Shown here in pieces: positions 1-8,976 of a DNA stretch of 64,000 nucleotides. The DNA comes from Bradyrhizobium sp. GTDB taxonomy: Bacteria > Pseudomonadota > Alphaproteobacteria > Rhizobiales > Xanthobacteraceae. The stretch spans positions 58,372-122,371 of the forward strand of contig NZ_JACRMG010000003.1 in NCBI RefSeq assembly GCF_016219575.1. Direction: 5' to 3'. Below the pieces are notes generated by a model. The model saw only the letters and a program-made list of their open reading frames with translations. It did not search any database and was not told where the DNA came from. Position numbers and translations under genes: made by a program. Numbering within the stretch: position 1 is the stretch's first letter; every line of letters begins with the position of its first letter.

Positions 1-475
1 CGCCGGAGAATTCGTGCGGCAGGCGGCCCATCACCAGCCCCGGATCGAGGCCGACGGCTGACAGCACGTCGCTCACCATCTGCTTGCGCTTTTCCGGATC
101 CTTGACGCCGGAAATGACCAGCGGCTCGGCGACGATGTCGCCGATCCGCCGCCGCGGATTGAGCGAGGCGATCGGGTCCTGAAAGATGAGTTGCACGCGC
201 TGACGCATCTTGCGCAGGGCATCGCCGCGCATCGCGGTCAGGTCGTTGCCGTCGAACAGCACCTTGCCGGATTGCGCGTGGCGCAATTGCAGCACGGCGC
301 GGCCGAGCGTGGACTTGCCGCAGCCGGACTCACCGACGAGGCCCAGCGTCTCGCCGCGCGCAATATCGAGGCTGACACTGGAGACGGCGTGAACGGTCTT
401 GCCGCCCACGTTGTATTCGACGACGAGGTTTTCGACCTTGAGCAGGGGATCGGCGGGCGAAGATTGCAGCATCAT
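1..475 (-). CDS. Oligopeptide/dipeptide-type ABC transporter ATPase (OppF/DppF-like), C-terminus outside window
   Basis: Second ATPase of a dipeptide-type importer. Only about the first 158 residues are in the window; the gene runs off the left edge. Seen: Walker A GESGCGKST at residues 47-55 and the Q-loop FQDP followed by the typical 'ASLNPRR' stretch. The ATG at 475 overlaps the TGA of the preceding ATPase (ATGA, 472-475), so the two are translationally coupled. In this family the F-type ATPase pairs with the D-type ATPase on the cytoplasmic face of the DppB/DppC permeases. As the last visible gene of a five-gene transporter run whose first partner is a CoA-transferase, it may serve import of an acid rather than a peptide (inference). 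Confidence 0.93.
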   Translation of the reverse strand, partial: MMLQSSPADPLLKVENLVVEYNVGGKTVHAVSSVSLDIARGETLGLVGESGCGKSTLGRAVLQLRHAQSGKVLFDGNDLTAMRGDALRKMRQRVQLIFQDPIASLNPRRRIGDIVAEPLVISGVKDPEKRKQMVSDVLSAVGLDPGLVMGRLPHEFSG

Positions 476-1467
476 GCGGGCACGGCGACTGGCATTTCGA
501 TCGGGTGGAAGCAGGCATATTGGTGCGCCGGCGTCTCTGCTTCGGTGAGTTCCGGCTTCTCCCCGTGGCAGCGCGCCACCGCATAGCGGCAGCGCGGCGA
601 GAAGGAGCAGCCCTTGATCGGGCGCGTGGGATCCGGCGGCCGGCCGGAGATCGCCGGCAACACCGTGTGCGGCGCGGCGTCGAGTTTCGGGATCGCCGCC
701 AGCAGCGCCTCGGTGTAGGGCATGCGCATTTTCTTGAACAACGCCGGTGTCGGCGCGCGCTCGACGACGCGGCCGGCATACATCACGGCGACCTCGTCGG
801 TGCGGCCGGCGACGACACCGAGATCGTGAGTGATCAGGATCATCGCCATGTGGCGGCGGCGCTGCTCGCGCGCCAGCAGGTCGAGGATTTGCGCCTGGAT
901 GGTGACGTCGAGCGCGGTGGTCGGCTCGTCCGCGATCAACAGCTTCGGTTCGCAGGAGAGCGCGATCGCGATCGCCACACGCTGGCGCATGCCGCCGGAG
1001 AGTTGATGCGGGTATTGCGTCAAGCGTTGATCGGGCGCGGGAATCCCGACCGCAGCAAGCAGCTCGACGCTGCGCTTCCTTGCTGCGGCAAGATCAAGCT
1101 CGAGATGCTCCTGCAGGGTCTCGATCAACTGGGTGCCGATGGTCAGCACCGGATTGAGCGACGTCATGGGGTCCTGGAACACGACGGCAAGCGAACGGCC
1201 GCGCAGCTTGCGCAGGGATTCCCGATCGAGACTGACGAGATCCTGGCCGTCGAACATCACGCGGCCCTGGAGTTTGGCCTTTTTCGGCAACAGCTGCAGG
1301 ATCGCGCGCGACAGCATGGTCTTGCCGCAGCCGGATTCACCGACCACGCCGAGCGTCTGCCCCGCACCTACCGTGAGATTAACCCGATCCACCGCGCGCA
1401 AATTGCCGCGCGGGGTCGGCAGGTCGACCAAGACTTCCTCGACCGAAAGCAGCGCTCTGTCTGTCAC
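472..1467 (-). CDS. Oligopeptide/dipeptide-type ABC transporter ATPase (OppD/DppD-like)
   Basis: First ATPase of the importer, 331 aa, the usual length for the OppD family. Walker [10 protein letters not shown] lies at about 43-51, FQDP near 97, signature LSGGMRQRV at 156-164 and Walker [14 protein letters not shown] from about 176. The C-terminal extension has the three cysteine-containing motifs typical of Opp ATPases (CSFSPRC, then C in ARC and YAC), which bind an Fe-S cluster or metal in some members. The frame stays open upstream to 2052, but the GTG at 1467 overlaps the permease stop codon (GTGA), so that start is preferred and the longer frame is read-through of the permease gene. Confidence 0.93.
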   Translation of the reverse strand: MTDRALLSVEEVLVDLPTPRGNLRAVDRVNLTVGAGQTLGVVGESGCGKTMLSRAILQLLPKKAKLQGRVMFDGQDLVSLDRESLRKLRGRSLAVVFQDPMTSLNPVLTIGTQLIETLQEHLELDLAAARKRSVELLAAVGIPAPDQRLTQYPHQLSGGMRQRVAIAIALSCEPKLLIADEPTTALDVTIQAQILDLLAREQRRRHMAMILITHDLGVVAGRTDEVAVMYAGRVVERAPTPALFKKMRMPYTEALLAAIPKLDAAPHTVLPAISGRPPDPTRPIKGCSFSPRCRYAVARCHGEKPELTEAETPAHQYACFHPIEMPVAVPA

Positions 1468-2336
1468 AGCGCGCCCTGCCGCGGGTCGGTCAGCGCACGC
1501 AGGGTGTCGCCGACGAGATTGAAGGAAAGCACGGTGAGGAACATCGCAATCGCCGGCATGAAGGCGAGCCGCGGCGCGATGTCGAGGCTCTCGCGTCCCT
1601 CGCCGATCATGCTGCCCCAGCTCGAGATCGGCGGCGGCACGCCGAGGCCGAGGAACGACAGCGAGCCTTCCACGACGATGGTGACGGCAACGCCGAGCAG
1701 GAAGAAGGCAAACAGCGGCAGAATCACGTTCGGCAGCAGCTCGCGCAACAGGATGCGCGCATGCGAAGCACCGAGCGCCTCGGCGGCAATGACGAATTCG
1801 CGCCGCGACAGCGTCAGCGTGGTAGCGCGGGCCACCCGCATGAAGGCGGGAATGCCGAGCACGCCGAGGATGAGCGTGAGATTGAGGATCGATTGCCCGA
1901 CAAAGGCAATAACGGCCAGCACGAGAATGAGCGGCGGAAAGGCCAAGAGCACGTCCATGGCGCCGACGACAAAGGTTCCGGCCCGGCCGCGGAAATAACC
2001 CGAGAGCAGGCCGAGCGCGCCACCGACAGTCAGGCCGATCATCGGCGCACATAGACCGACGAGCAACGATATGCGCGCGCCGTAGATCAGGCGCGAGAGT
2101 TCGTCGCGGCCCAGTCCGTCGGTGCCGAGCCAGTGCGCTGCCGAGAACGGGGCGCGCCGCTCCAGCATGTCCATGGCGGCCGGGTCCGCAATCGGCAGCA
2201 CGGTCGCGAAAATCGCCACGGCAAAGACGAAGATCATCCAGACGATCGCGGCCCAGAACAGCATGCCGAGCCGCCTGCCCTTGCGCGCCGGCTGGGAGAC
2301 AGCCTCCTCGGCAAGATCGAGTTCAAGCGTGGCCAT
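1464..2336 (-). CDS. Dipeptide-type ABC transporter permease (DppC-like)
   Basis: Inner-membrane permease, 290 aa. It has an N-terminal membrane segment (about 28-50), the OppC N-terminal stretch HWLGTDGLGRDELSRLIYGAR, and the permease loop EALGASHARILLRELLPNV that contacts the ATPase; further membrane segments follow. The start overlaps the end of the DppB-like gene by 14 bases and the stop overlaps the ATPase start by four, so this is a tightly packed operon. DppC partners with DppB to form the channel. No peptide-specific residue can be named, so the substrate stays open. Confidence 0.93.
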   Translation of the reverse strand: MATLELDLAEEAVSQPARKGRRLGMLFWAAIVWMIFVFAVAIFATVLPIADPAAMDMLERRAPFSAAHWLGTDGLGRDELSRLIYGARISLLVGLCAPMIGLTVGGALGLLSGYFRGRAGTFVVGAMDVLLAFPPLILVLAVIAFVGQSILNLTLILGVLGIPAFMRVARATTLTLSRREFVIAAEALGASHARILLRELLPNVILPLFAFFLLGVAVTIVVEGSLSFLGLGVPPPISSWGSMIGEGRESLDIAPRLAFMPAIAMFLTVLSFNLVGDTLRALTDPRQGAL

Positions 2337-3273
2337 GGCGGATCCTGGGATCGAGGACTGCGTAGAGGAGGTCGACGATGAAGTTCACGATGACGAAACC
2401 CGCGGCAACCAGCAGCACCACGCCCTGCAGGATGATGAGGTCGCGGGTGAGGATCGCGCCGACCAGCAGCCGGCCAATGCCGGGAAGCGCAAAAATCGTC
2501 TCGACAATCAGCGCGCCGCCGATCAGCCGCCCGATATTGATGCCGGTGATCGTCACCAGCGTCAGGGACGAGGGCTTCAGCGCATGCACGAAAAGGATGC
2601 GTGCGGGCGTCAGCCCCTTGGCCTTGGCAAGAGAGATAAAGTCTTCCTGCAATGTTGCGATCATGTCGCTTCGCAGGATGCGCATGATGCCCGGCCATTC
2701 CGCCAGCGCGAGCGTCATCGCGGGCAACACCATGAAACGAAGGTTGCCGAGCGGATCTTCGGCGAACGGCACGTAACCGGTCGCCGGCAGCCAGCGCAGC
2801 TCAACCGCAAACAGATAGATCAGCAGGATCGCCGACAGGAAGGTCGGTACCGACAGCATGGCGAAGGCGGTACCGGTCATGAAGCGGTCGAACGGGCCGC
2901 CGCTGCGCGCGGCGCAGACGATCGCCAGCGGCACGCCGATCGACAGCGCGCCGAGTTGGGCCAGCAGCATCAGCTCGATCGATACCGGCAGCCGCTCGGC
3001 GAGCGCCTGCAGCACGGTCTGGCCCGTGCGGAAGGAGCGGCCGAAGTCGCCCTGCATGATATGGCCGAGCCAGGTGAAATACCGCTGCCAGAGCGGCTGG
3101 TCCAACCCCATGTCGCGCCGCAGCGCCGCGAGATTCTCCGGCGTTGCCTGGTCGGCAAGGATCGTCATGGCAAGATCGCCGGGCAGCAGCGACGAGATCG
3201 AGAACGTCAGCAGCGAGACGGCGATCAGCACCGGCACCAGATAGAGGAGCCGCTGCGCGAGGAAGAACGCCAT
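2323..3273 (-). CDS. Dipeptide-type ABC transporter permease (DppB-like)
   Basis: Inner-membrane permease, 316 aa, normal for DppB. The N-terminal segment LVPVLIAVSLLTFSISSLLPGD and the periplasmic motif GDFGRSFRTGQ are family hallmarks. The cytoplasmic EAA-type loop is AKAKGLTPARILFVHALKPS, and the C-terminus ends with DLLYAVLDPRIR. It lies only six bases after the binding-protein gene and overlaps the DppC-like gene. It forms the translocation pore with that protein. Confidence 0.93.
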   Translation of the reverse strand: MAFFLAQRLLYLVPVLIAVSLLTFSISSLLPGDLAMTILADQATPENLAALRRDMGLDQPLWQRYFTWLGHIMQGDFGRSFRTGQTVLQALAERLPVSIELMLLAQLGALSIGVPLAIVCAARSGGPFDRFMTGTAFAMLSVPTFLSAILLIYLFAVELRWLPATGYVPFAEDPLGNLRFMVLPAMTLALAEWPGIMRILRSDMIATLQEDFISLAKAKGLTPARILFVHALKPSSLTLVTITGINIGRLIGGALIVETIFALPGIGRLLVGAILTRDLIILQGVVLLVAAGFVIVNFIVDLLYAVLDPRIRHGHA

Positions 3274-3279
3274 GCGAGG

Positions 3280-4815
3280 CTATTCCTTCCAGGTGCGCGA
3301 TACGTCGATCACCCCGCTATACATCTTGGGCAGGCCTTTGATCTTCGCCGTCGAGATCGCATAGTAGGTGTTCTGGAAGCTCCAGTACCAGATCGCCTCC
3401 TTGTTGATCAGCCGCGTGATCTGGCAATAGAGATCGATGCGCTTGTCGGTGTCGGCCGTGGTACGGGCCTTCTGCAGCAGACCGTCCAGCTCCGGATTCG
3501 AGTACTGGGCCAGATTCGCCGGGCTGCCGGTGTGGAAATTGGCGTACATCTGGACGTCGGGATCGGCGAGATCGATGATCCGCCAGCCGATCACCTGGAA
3601 CTGGCGGGTGAAGCCGCGTGCCGGGAACGTAGCCTGGTCGACCTGCTCCATCTCCATGTTGGCGCCGATCTGCTTCCAGAGCTGCTGCTCAACCTGGCCG
3701 GCGGCGCGTCCGCGCGGCGTTGCGGTGAAGAGCTTCTTGAATTCAACCGGCTTGCCGTAATCCTTGATCAGCGCCTTGGCCTTCTCGACATCATAGGGCA
3801 GCGCACCGTCATCCTTGCACTTGACCCACGAGCCGTCGCCATAGGGATTGGAGGCCGGCTTGGCGAGACCATTGGTAAGCGCCTGCGACATCTTCTTGCG
3901 ATCCAGCGCCATCACCAGCGCCTGGCGCACACGGACGTCGTCGAGCGGCGGGACTTTGGTGTTGAAGGCGGTGACCCCTGCGCCGGACCCGGTGTAGGTA
4001 TGCACGGTCAGCTTGGAGTCCTTTTGCGCCCTCTGGATGTTGTCGGCGCTGTATTCGTCCTCCCAGATCAGGTCGACCTCTCCGGACTGGAGGCTCGCGA
4101 AACGCGACTGCGCGTCAGGCAGTGGCTTCAGAACGATGCGGTCGAGATAGACTTTGCTCTTGTCCCAGTAGTCCGGGTTCTTCTCCAGGGTCATGCGATC
4201 GCCGGCGGTCCAGGATTTCATGACATAGGGGCCGGTGCCGACGGGATTACGGTTGTAGTCGTCGCCCTTGGCTTTCCAGGCCGTGGGGGAGTGAACCGCG
4301 TTGTTAGAGCTTGCAAAGGACACCAGCGCGGGGAAGTTCACCGCGGGGTCGTTGAGGTTGTAGACAAGCGTCAGTTCGTCGGGCGCATCGACGCTCTTTG
4401 TTCCCGCGATATAGAAAGCACAGCGACACTTGTTGGCCGGGTCCTTCTGCCGGTCGAAATTGGCCTTGTAGGCCGCGGCATTGAACGGCGTGCCATCATG
4501 GAATTTCACGCCCGGACGCAGCTTGAAGGTCCAGGTCTTGAAGTCCTCCGAAGGCTCCCAGGACAGCGCCAGCCTGGGCTGCACCTTTCCGTTGGCGTCG
4601 AGAGTGGTGAGTGTGTCGAAGATCGCGGACGACGCGGTCAGCGCGGCGGTGTCGTAGACCCCGACCTTGAGCGGATCGAATCCGGGGATGTCGAGTTCGA
4701 GGCCGACGGTGATGGTGCCGCCTGCCTTTTGCGCGCTGGCGGGGCTGCCCGACAGTGCAAATGCCGCCACAAGGAAAATCGGCGCAAAGGCGCTCGAGCG
4801 GGTTGCCGCGATCAT
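3280..4815 (-). CDS. Periplasmic substrate-binding protein, peptide/nickel family 5 (SBP_bac_5)
   Basis: 511 aa binding protein that delivers ligand to the permeases encoded directly downstream. Seen: an N-terminal signal peptide (basic residues, hydrophobic core, cleavage probably after SPASAQ), the start of the mature domain at GGTITVGLELDIPGFDPL, and the family 5 stretch FKLRPGVKFHDGTPFNAA. Family 5 proteins bind di- and oligopeptides but also nickel, opines, heme, sugars and plant compounds, so the family name does not fix the ligand. A CoA-transferase gene lies upstream on the same strand (gap 129 bases), which suggests the ligand may be a carboxylic acid (inference). Confidence 0.92.
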   Translation of the reverse strand: MIAATRSSAFAPIFLVAAFALSGSPASAQKAGGTITVGLELDIPGFDPLKVGVYDTAALTASSAIFDTLTTLDANGKVQPRLALSWEPSEDFKTWTFKLRPGVKFHDGTPFNAAAYKANFDRQKDPANKCRCAFYIAGTKSVDAPDELTLVYNLNDPAVNFPALVSFASSNNAVHSPTAWKAKGDDYNRNPVGTGPYVMKSWTAGDRMTLEKNPDYWDKSKVYLDRIVLKPLPDAQSRFASLQSGEVDLIWEDEYSADNIQRAQKDSKLTVHTYTGSGAGVTAFNTKVPPLDDVRVRQALVMALDRKKMSQALTNGLAKPASNPYGDGSWVKCKDDGALPYDVEKAKALIKDYGKPVEFKKLFTATPRGRAAGQVEQQLWKQIGANMEMEQVDQATFPARGFTRQFQVIGWRIIDLADPDVQMYANFHTGSPANLAQYSNPELDGLLQKARTTADTDKRIDLYCQITRLINKEAIWYWSFQNTYYAISTAKIKGLPKMYSGVIDVSRTWKE

Positions 4816-4944
4816 GGTTTCCTCCCTCCAATCAGGCGTCCGTCCGGTATTCCGGATCGTAAACGACGTCTTGTCAGATTGACGGGAATCGCGCGCCGCT
4901 GCAAGCCCGCAACTTCACCTGCGGGATGAAAAGCCGCAGCCGCC

Positions 4945-6150
4945 TCAGCCCCGTGCGACGGTCGCCGGCTTTTCCGCAAATGCCGCGATATCGTCGTCGG
5001 AAAGCCCGGCCTCCTTCAGATAGGCGCGCGTGTGCTCGCCGAGCGTGGCCATCTTCCTGGCCGCGGATACCTTTGCCCCGGACATCCGGAACGGGAGATT
5101 GAGCACCTTGAAGGTGCCGCCACCGTCCTCGACTTCCGCCAGCGCACCGCGATGGGCGATCTGGGGATCGGCCAGCGCCTGCTTGACGGTGCGATAGGCC
5201 GACGACGGCACGCCTTCCGCGTTGAGCGCGGCAAGACACTGCTCCGTGCTCACCGAACGAGACCAGGCCTCCACGCCCTCCATGAGTTTCGCCCAGTTCT
5301 CGCGGCGGTCGGCATATTTGGCAAAGCGCGGGTCGCTCACCCACTCTTGATGACCGATCACCTGCATCAGGCTCTGAAACGTCTTTTCGCTGGCGATGGC
5401 AACCATCACATAGCCGTCGCTGGTTTCGATCGGCCCGAACATCGGCCGCTGCGTCGGCTTGACCTCGAATTGCGCCCACTGCATCTCGTTCAGCGTCAGG
5501 CTCAGCATGGATTCCAGCATCGACACGTCGATATGCTGCCCCTTCCCGGTCGCATGACGCTGGTACAAGGCGGCTCCGATGGCGCCGTAAGCGTAGACGC
5601 CGGTCAGGACGTCGGCGTGATAGATGCCGCAATAGTCCGGCCGCGAACGGCCGGGCTGATAAGCGAGATGCGCCATCTCGTATCCGGAAGCGGCGTGGAT
5701 GACCGGCGCATAGGCAGGCAATTCCGCCGACGGCCCGGTCTGGCCATAGCCCGAAATCGAGCAATAGATCAGCTTCGGATTGAGCGCACGCACCGAGTCG
5801 TAGTCGAGCTTGAGCCGCTTCATCACGCCGGGACGAAAATTCTCCACCAGCACGTCGGCGCTCGCGATCAGGCGGCGAACGGCCTCGACGCCATCGGGCG
5901 ATTTCAGGTCGAGCACGACGCTGTTCTTGCCGATGTTGAGCTGGCCGAAGGCCGTGCTGCAATGGTTGCGCAGCGGCGGACGGGTGCGCATGGTCTCACC
6001 CTCGGCGGTCTCGATCTTGATGACCTCGGCGCCGGTGTCGGCCAGCATGCGCGTGCAGTGCGGCCCGGCAATGGTGGTCGAAAAATCGAGTACGCGCAGA
6101 CCGGCAAAGCTACCTGTCAAATTCCCCTCACCCTTCCCGGCTATTGTCAT
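4945..6150 (-). CDS. Family III CoA-transferase (CaiB/BaiF)
   Basis: Moves CoA between carboxylic acids in the cytoplasm; 401 aa, typical for the family. The N-terminus GLRVLDFSTTIAGPHCTRML and the block GAEVIKIE are diagnostic. The conserved Asp that forms the acyl-enzyme intermediate in this family is most likely the D in YHADVLTGVYAYG (near residue 178), and GKGQHIDVSMLESM follows. It is the first gene upstream of the dipeptide-type importer, suggesting that imported acid is activated here. Acceptor and donor are unknown. A divergent gene (glycogen-synthase-like) starts 180 bases away. Confidence 0.92.
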   Translation of the reverse strand: MTIAGKGEGNLTGSFAGLRVLDFSTTIAGPHCTRMLADTGAEVIKIETAEGETMRTRPPLRNHCSTAFGQLNIGKNSVVLDLKSPDGVEAVRRLIASADVLVENFRPGVMKRLKLDYDSVRALNPKLIYCSISGYGQTGPSAELPAYAPVIHAASGYEMAHLAYQPGRSRPDYCGIYHADVLTGVYAYGAIGAALYQRHATGKGQHIDVSMLESMLSLTLNEMQWAQFEVKPTQRPMFGPIETSDGYVMVAIASEKTFQSLMQVIGHQEWVSDPRFAKYADRRENWAKLMEGVEAWSRSVSTEQCLAALNAEGVPSSAYRTVKQALADPQIAHRGALAEVEDGGGTFKVLNLPFRMSGAKVSAARKMATLGEHTRAYLKEAGLSDDDIAAFAEKPATVARG

Positions 6151-6330
6151 TGTCGCTCACGCTCCCTGCGCGCCACCTTCGCGGGGCGCGCGCGGCGCGA
6201 CCCTAGTTTGAGCAGGCCCCGCAGGAAAGCCTTCCGCCCGGCCCCCTCCCTTCATCGCCTGCATTTCAGCCGAGCAAAATTGGACCCGATCTTGCATAGT
6301 AGCAAAAGCGGTTTGGGTAACGAGGGTGCT

Positions 6331-7758
6331 TTGAAGGTCCTCTTTGTCACCACGGAGATGGACGATTTCGTCCGGGTTGGCGGGCTCGCTGCCGTTTCCG
6401 CTGCCCTGCCCCGTGCGCTCCGTTCCCTGAGCGATGTCAGGGTCGTGCTCCCCGGTTACCGGGACGTGGTCGAACAGTTCACCCACATTGAAATCGTTGG
6501 ACAATGCGCCGCGCTTGCCGAGATGCCGGCCTGCTCGGTGGGACTGACTTCAACCCGCGATGGATTGCCGGTCTACGTGCTGCTTTGCCCGCAGCTCTAC
6601 GACCGGCCGGGCAACCCCTACGGCGACGAGAACGGCCGCGACTGGCCGGACAACGACATCCGCTTCGCGCGGCTGGCCTCCGCAGCGGCGGAACTCGCGA
6701 TGGGCAGTCTGGACAGGAATTGGGCAGCGGACCTCGTCCATGCCAACGACTGGCAGGCCGCGCTGGTGCCGGCTTACCTGGCCTGGAAAGGCGCGAAAAT
6801 CCCGTCGATCCTCACCATCCACAATCTCGCCTATCAGGGAAATTTTCCGCGCGAGTCGCTGCGGCGGATCGGCGCGCCGGAAGACTCCTTCCATATCGAC
6901 GGTCTTGAATTCTACGACCGGCTCTCCTTCCTCAAGGGTGGACTGATCTACGCCTCGCACCTGACCACCGTCAGCGCAACCTACGCCAAGGAGATCACCA
7001 CGACCGAACTCGGCTGCGGTCTCGAGGGCCTGCTGCGCCTCCGCTCGAATGCCGATCAGTTGACGGGCATCCTGAACGGCATCGATGAGAGCTGGGATCC
7101 GCGCTTCTGCGCACAGCTCGCGCAACCCTTTGGCGCCGGCGACTGGGACGGCAAGCAGGCCAATGCCGACTATGTGCGCCGACAATTCGGGCTCGCGGTC
7201 TCGCGCGGGCCGATCTTCGGGCTTGTCGCCCGCCTCGTGCACCAGAAGGGCATCGATCTGGTGCTGTCGGCCGCGGACGAAATCATCGCGGCCGGCGGGC
7301 AGATCATCGTCACCGGGAGCGGCGAGCCCGCGATCGAGGACGCGCTGGTGGATGCCCACCGCCGCCGGCCCGATGCCATCGGCGTCGCGATCGGATTCAA
7401 CGACGGACAGGCGCGCAGGATATTCGCAGGCAGCGACTTCACGCTGATGCCCTCTCGCTTCGAGCCCTGCGGATTGAGCCAGATGTATGCACAGCGCTTC
7501 GGCTCGCTGCCGATCGGCCACCAGACCGGAGGGCTTGCCGAGACCATCAGGGATGGCGAGACCGGCTTCCTGTTCGATCGGCCGTCGACGGATTCCTTCC
7601 TCGGCGGCGTGCGCCGCGCGTTCTCCGCCTACAATGCCAAGGACCGGCTCGACGCGATGCGCCGCAGCGCGATGGCGCAAACCTACAGCTGGGACCTTTC
7701 GGCGGCCTGCTACGGCACGCTCTACCGCAAGATCATGTCGCCCCGGGCTGCGGCATAG
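6331..7758 (+). CDS. glgA: Glycogen/starch synthase, GT5 family
   Basis: Adds glucosyl units from ADP- or UDP-glucose to an alpha-1,4-glucan. About 475 aa, close to bacterial GlgA. N-terminal donor-binding motif is RVGGLAAVSAALP, where classical GlgA has KTGGL; the HANDWQAAL block, RLVHQKGIDL and the C-terminal FEPCGLSQMYAQRFG with TGGLAETI are all in place. No ATG lies near the N-terminus. TTG at 6331 is preferred because GAGG stands five bases upstream; an in-frame TTG at 6313 is the alternative. No glgB, glgC or glgP is adjacent, so it is isolated from a glycogen operon. It converges with the patatin gene (six-base gap). Confidence 0.85.
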   Translation: MKVLFVTTEMDDFVRVGGLAAVSAALPRALRSLSDVRVVLPGYRDVVEQFTHIEIVGQCAALAEMPACSVGLTSTRDGLPVYVLLCPQLYDRPGNPYGDENGRDWPDNDIRFARLASAAAELAMGSLDRNWAADLVHANDWQAALVPAYLAWKGAKIPSILTIHNLAYQGNFPRESLRRIGAPEDSFHIDGLEFYDRLSFLKGGLIYASHLTTVSATYAKEITTTELGCGLEGLLRLRSNADQLTGILNGIDESWDPRFCAQLAQPFGAGDWDGKQANADYVRRQFGLAVSRGPIFGLVARLVHQKGIDLVLSAADEIIAAGGQIIVTGSGEPAIEDALVDAHRRRPDAIGVAIGFNDGQARRIFAGSDFTLMPSRFEPCGLSQMYAQRFGSLPIGHQTGGLAETIRDGETGFLFDRPSTDSFLGGVRRAFSAYNAKDRLDAMRRSAMAQTYSWDLSAACYGTLYRKIMSPRAAA

Positions 7759-7764
7759 GCACCT

Positions 7765-8925
7765 TCACTCCGCCGCTGCTTGCAGCGCTTCTCCCGGGTG
7801 TTCGTGCAGAATGACGCCCGACAGCGGATCGAACTCGCCGACCCATGGCTTGCGCTCCAGCACCGCCCTGGTGTGGGCGTAACCGGCATCCCAGCGCTGC
7901 ATGATGCCTGCTGGCGAGAAGTCGATGTCCTTGGTGTGGGTCTCGCATTCGAGCTGCGGTGCGAGCAGACGCACCACATGCATCCGCGTCGGGCAGCCAT
8001 AGCTTGCGAGCTCGCGCACCGCATCGAGCCTGCGCTCCTCCTCGGGCAGTCGTGCGACGAGCTGGTTGATGACATGGCGCAGCCGGTGCGCCTGCTGCTG
8101 TCGCGCGATGTGGCTGGCGATGCGGCTGGAATATTGCACGTCCTTGTGGCGGTTCAGCACGTCCCTCATCGTGGCCGGCTCGTCGCCGGAGGGATTCCAC
8201 AGATGCACGGCGAAGATCAGCGAATTCCTGCGCGGGTTGTCGTCGAATACGGCCTCCGTCGGCGTGTTGGAGAGGATGCCGCCGTCCCAATAGAGCTCGC
8301 CGTCGATACGGATGGCGGGGAAAGCTGGCGGCAACGCGCCCGAGGCCATGATGTGGCGGATGGTGAGTTCGCCGTCGCGGCTGTCGAAATATCGCATCTG
8401 GCTGCTGCGGACATGCGCAGCGCCCACGGTCAGACGCGGCTTGCAGGCGTTCAGCAGGTTGAAATCGACGAGATCGGTCAGCGTCCGCTCCAGCGGAGCG
8501 GTCGAGTAGTAGCCGGCATTGTCGGCGCCGAGCGGATAGGAATCCCCGGCATGCGCCAGCGGATTGGGCCGGAAGAAGCCGGGAATGCCGTTGGTGACGG
8601 TCGCCCAGTAGGAGAGCTTCTCATTGAAGCCGGGAAAGATGTCGCGAAAACTCCAGATCGGATTCTGCTCCATCTTCTTCCAGAACTCGCGCAGGCGAGA
8701 CAATCTGTTCTGCGGCGAGTTGCCGGCAATCAGGCTGGCATTGATCGCGCCGATCGAGGTGCCGATGATCCAGTCCGGCTCGATGCCGGCTTCATGCAGC
8801 GCCTGGTACACGCCGGCCTGATAGGAGCCGAGCGCGCCACCGCCTTGCAGCACCAGCACGATTTGGCCGGGATCGGACTTGCCGGGCGGCCTGACGTTCG
8901 AAGCATTCCTGTCAACGGCATTCAT
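7765..8925 (-). CDS. Patatin-like phospholipase/acyl hydrolase with C-terminal DUF3734
   Basis: Serine acyl hydrolase, 386 aa. The oxyanion glycine stretch GGGALGSYQAGVYQAL, the nucleophile elbow GTSIGA and the dyad Asp in DGGILSNTP are all visible, so it should be catalytically intact. The C-terminal part fits DUF3734, found in many rhizobial patatins. Start chosen at 8925 because GGGAG stands just upstream; an upstream in-frame ATG at 8952 has no better signal. The 3-hydroxybutyrate dehydrogenase gene lies 51 bases upstream on the same strand, so the two are probably cotranscribed. That points to hydroxyacid, polyhydroxybutyrate or membrane lipid turnover (inference). Confidence 0.88.
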   Translation of the reverse strand: MNAVDRNASNVRPPGKSDPGQIVLVLQGGGALGSYQAGVYQALHEAGIEPDWIIGTSIGAINASLIAGNSPQNRLSRLREFWKKMEQNPIWSFRDIFPGFNEKLSYWATVTNGIPGFFRPNPLAHAGDSYPLGADNAGYYSTAPLERTLTDLVDFNLLNACKPRLTVGAAHVRSSQMRYFDSRDGELTIRHIMASGALPPAFPAIRIDGELYWDGGILSNTPTEAVFDDNPRRNSLIFAVHLWNPSGDEPATMRDVLNRHKDVQYSSRIASHIARQQQAHRLRHVINQLVARLPEEERRLDAVRELASYGCPTRMHVVRLLAPQLECETHTKDIDFSPAGIMQRWDAGYAHTRAVLERKPWVGEFDPLSGVILHEHPGEALQAAAE

Positions 8926-8976
8926 GGTTCGCTCCCAATCCTGGTGCCGCAAATCCCGGCAAGGTTCGCGCTTTGC

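Noticed and set aside
472..2052. Longer OppD-like protein (526 codons) starting at 2052
   Set aside because: The first ~195 codons overlap the DppC-like permease in another frame and show no domain; the GTG at 1467 overlapping the permease stop is the real start.
2122..4929. Plus-strand open frame of 935 codons opposite the permease and binding-protein genes
   Set aside because: It is antisense to well-supported transporter genes, its product is rich in Arg, Gly, Asp and His without any motif, and GC-rich DNA commonly leaves such frames open.
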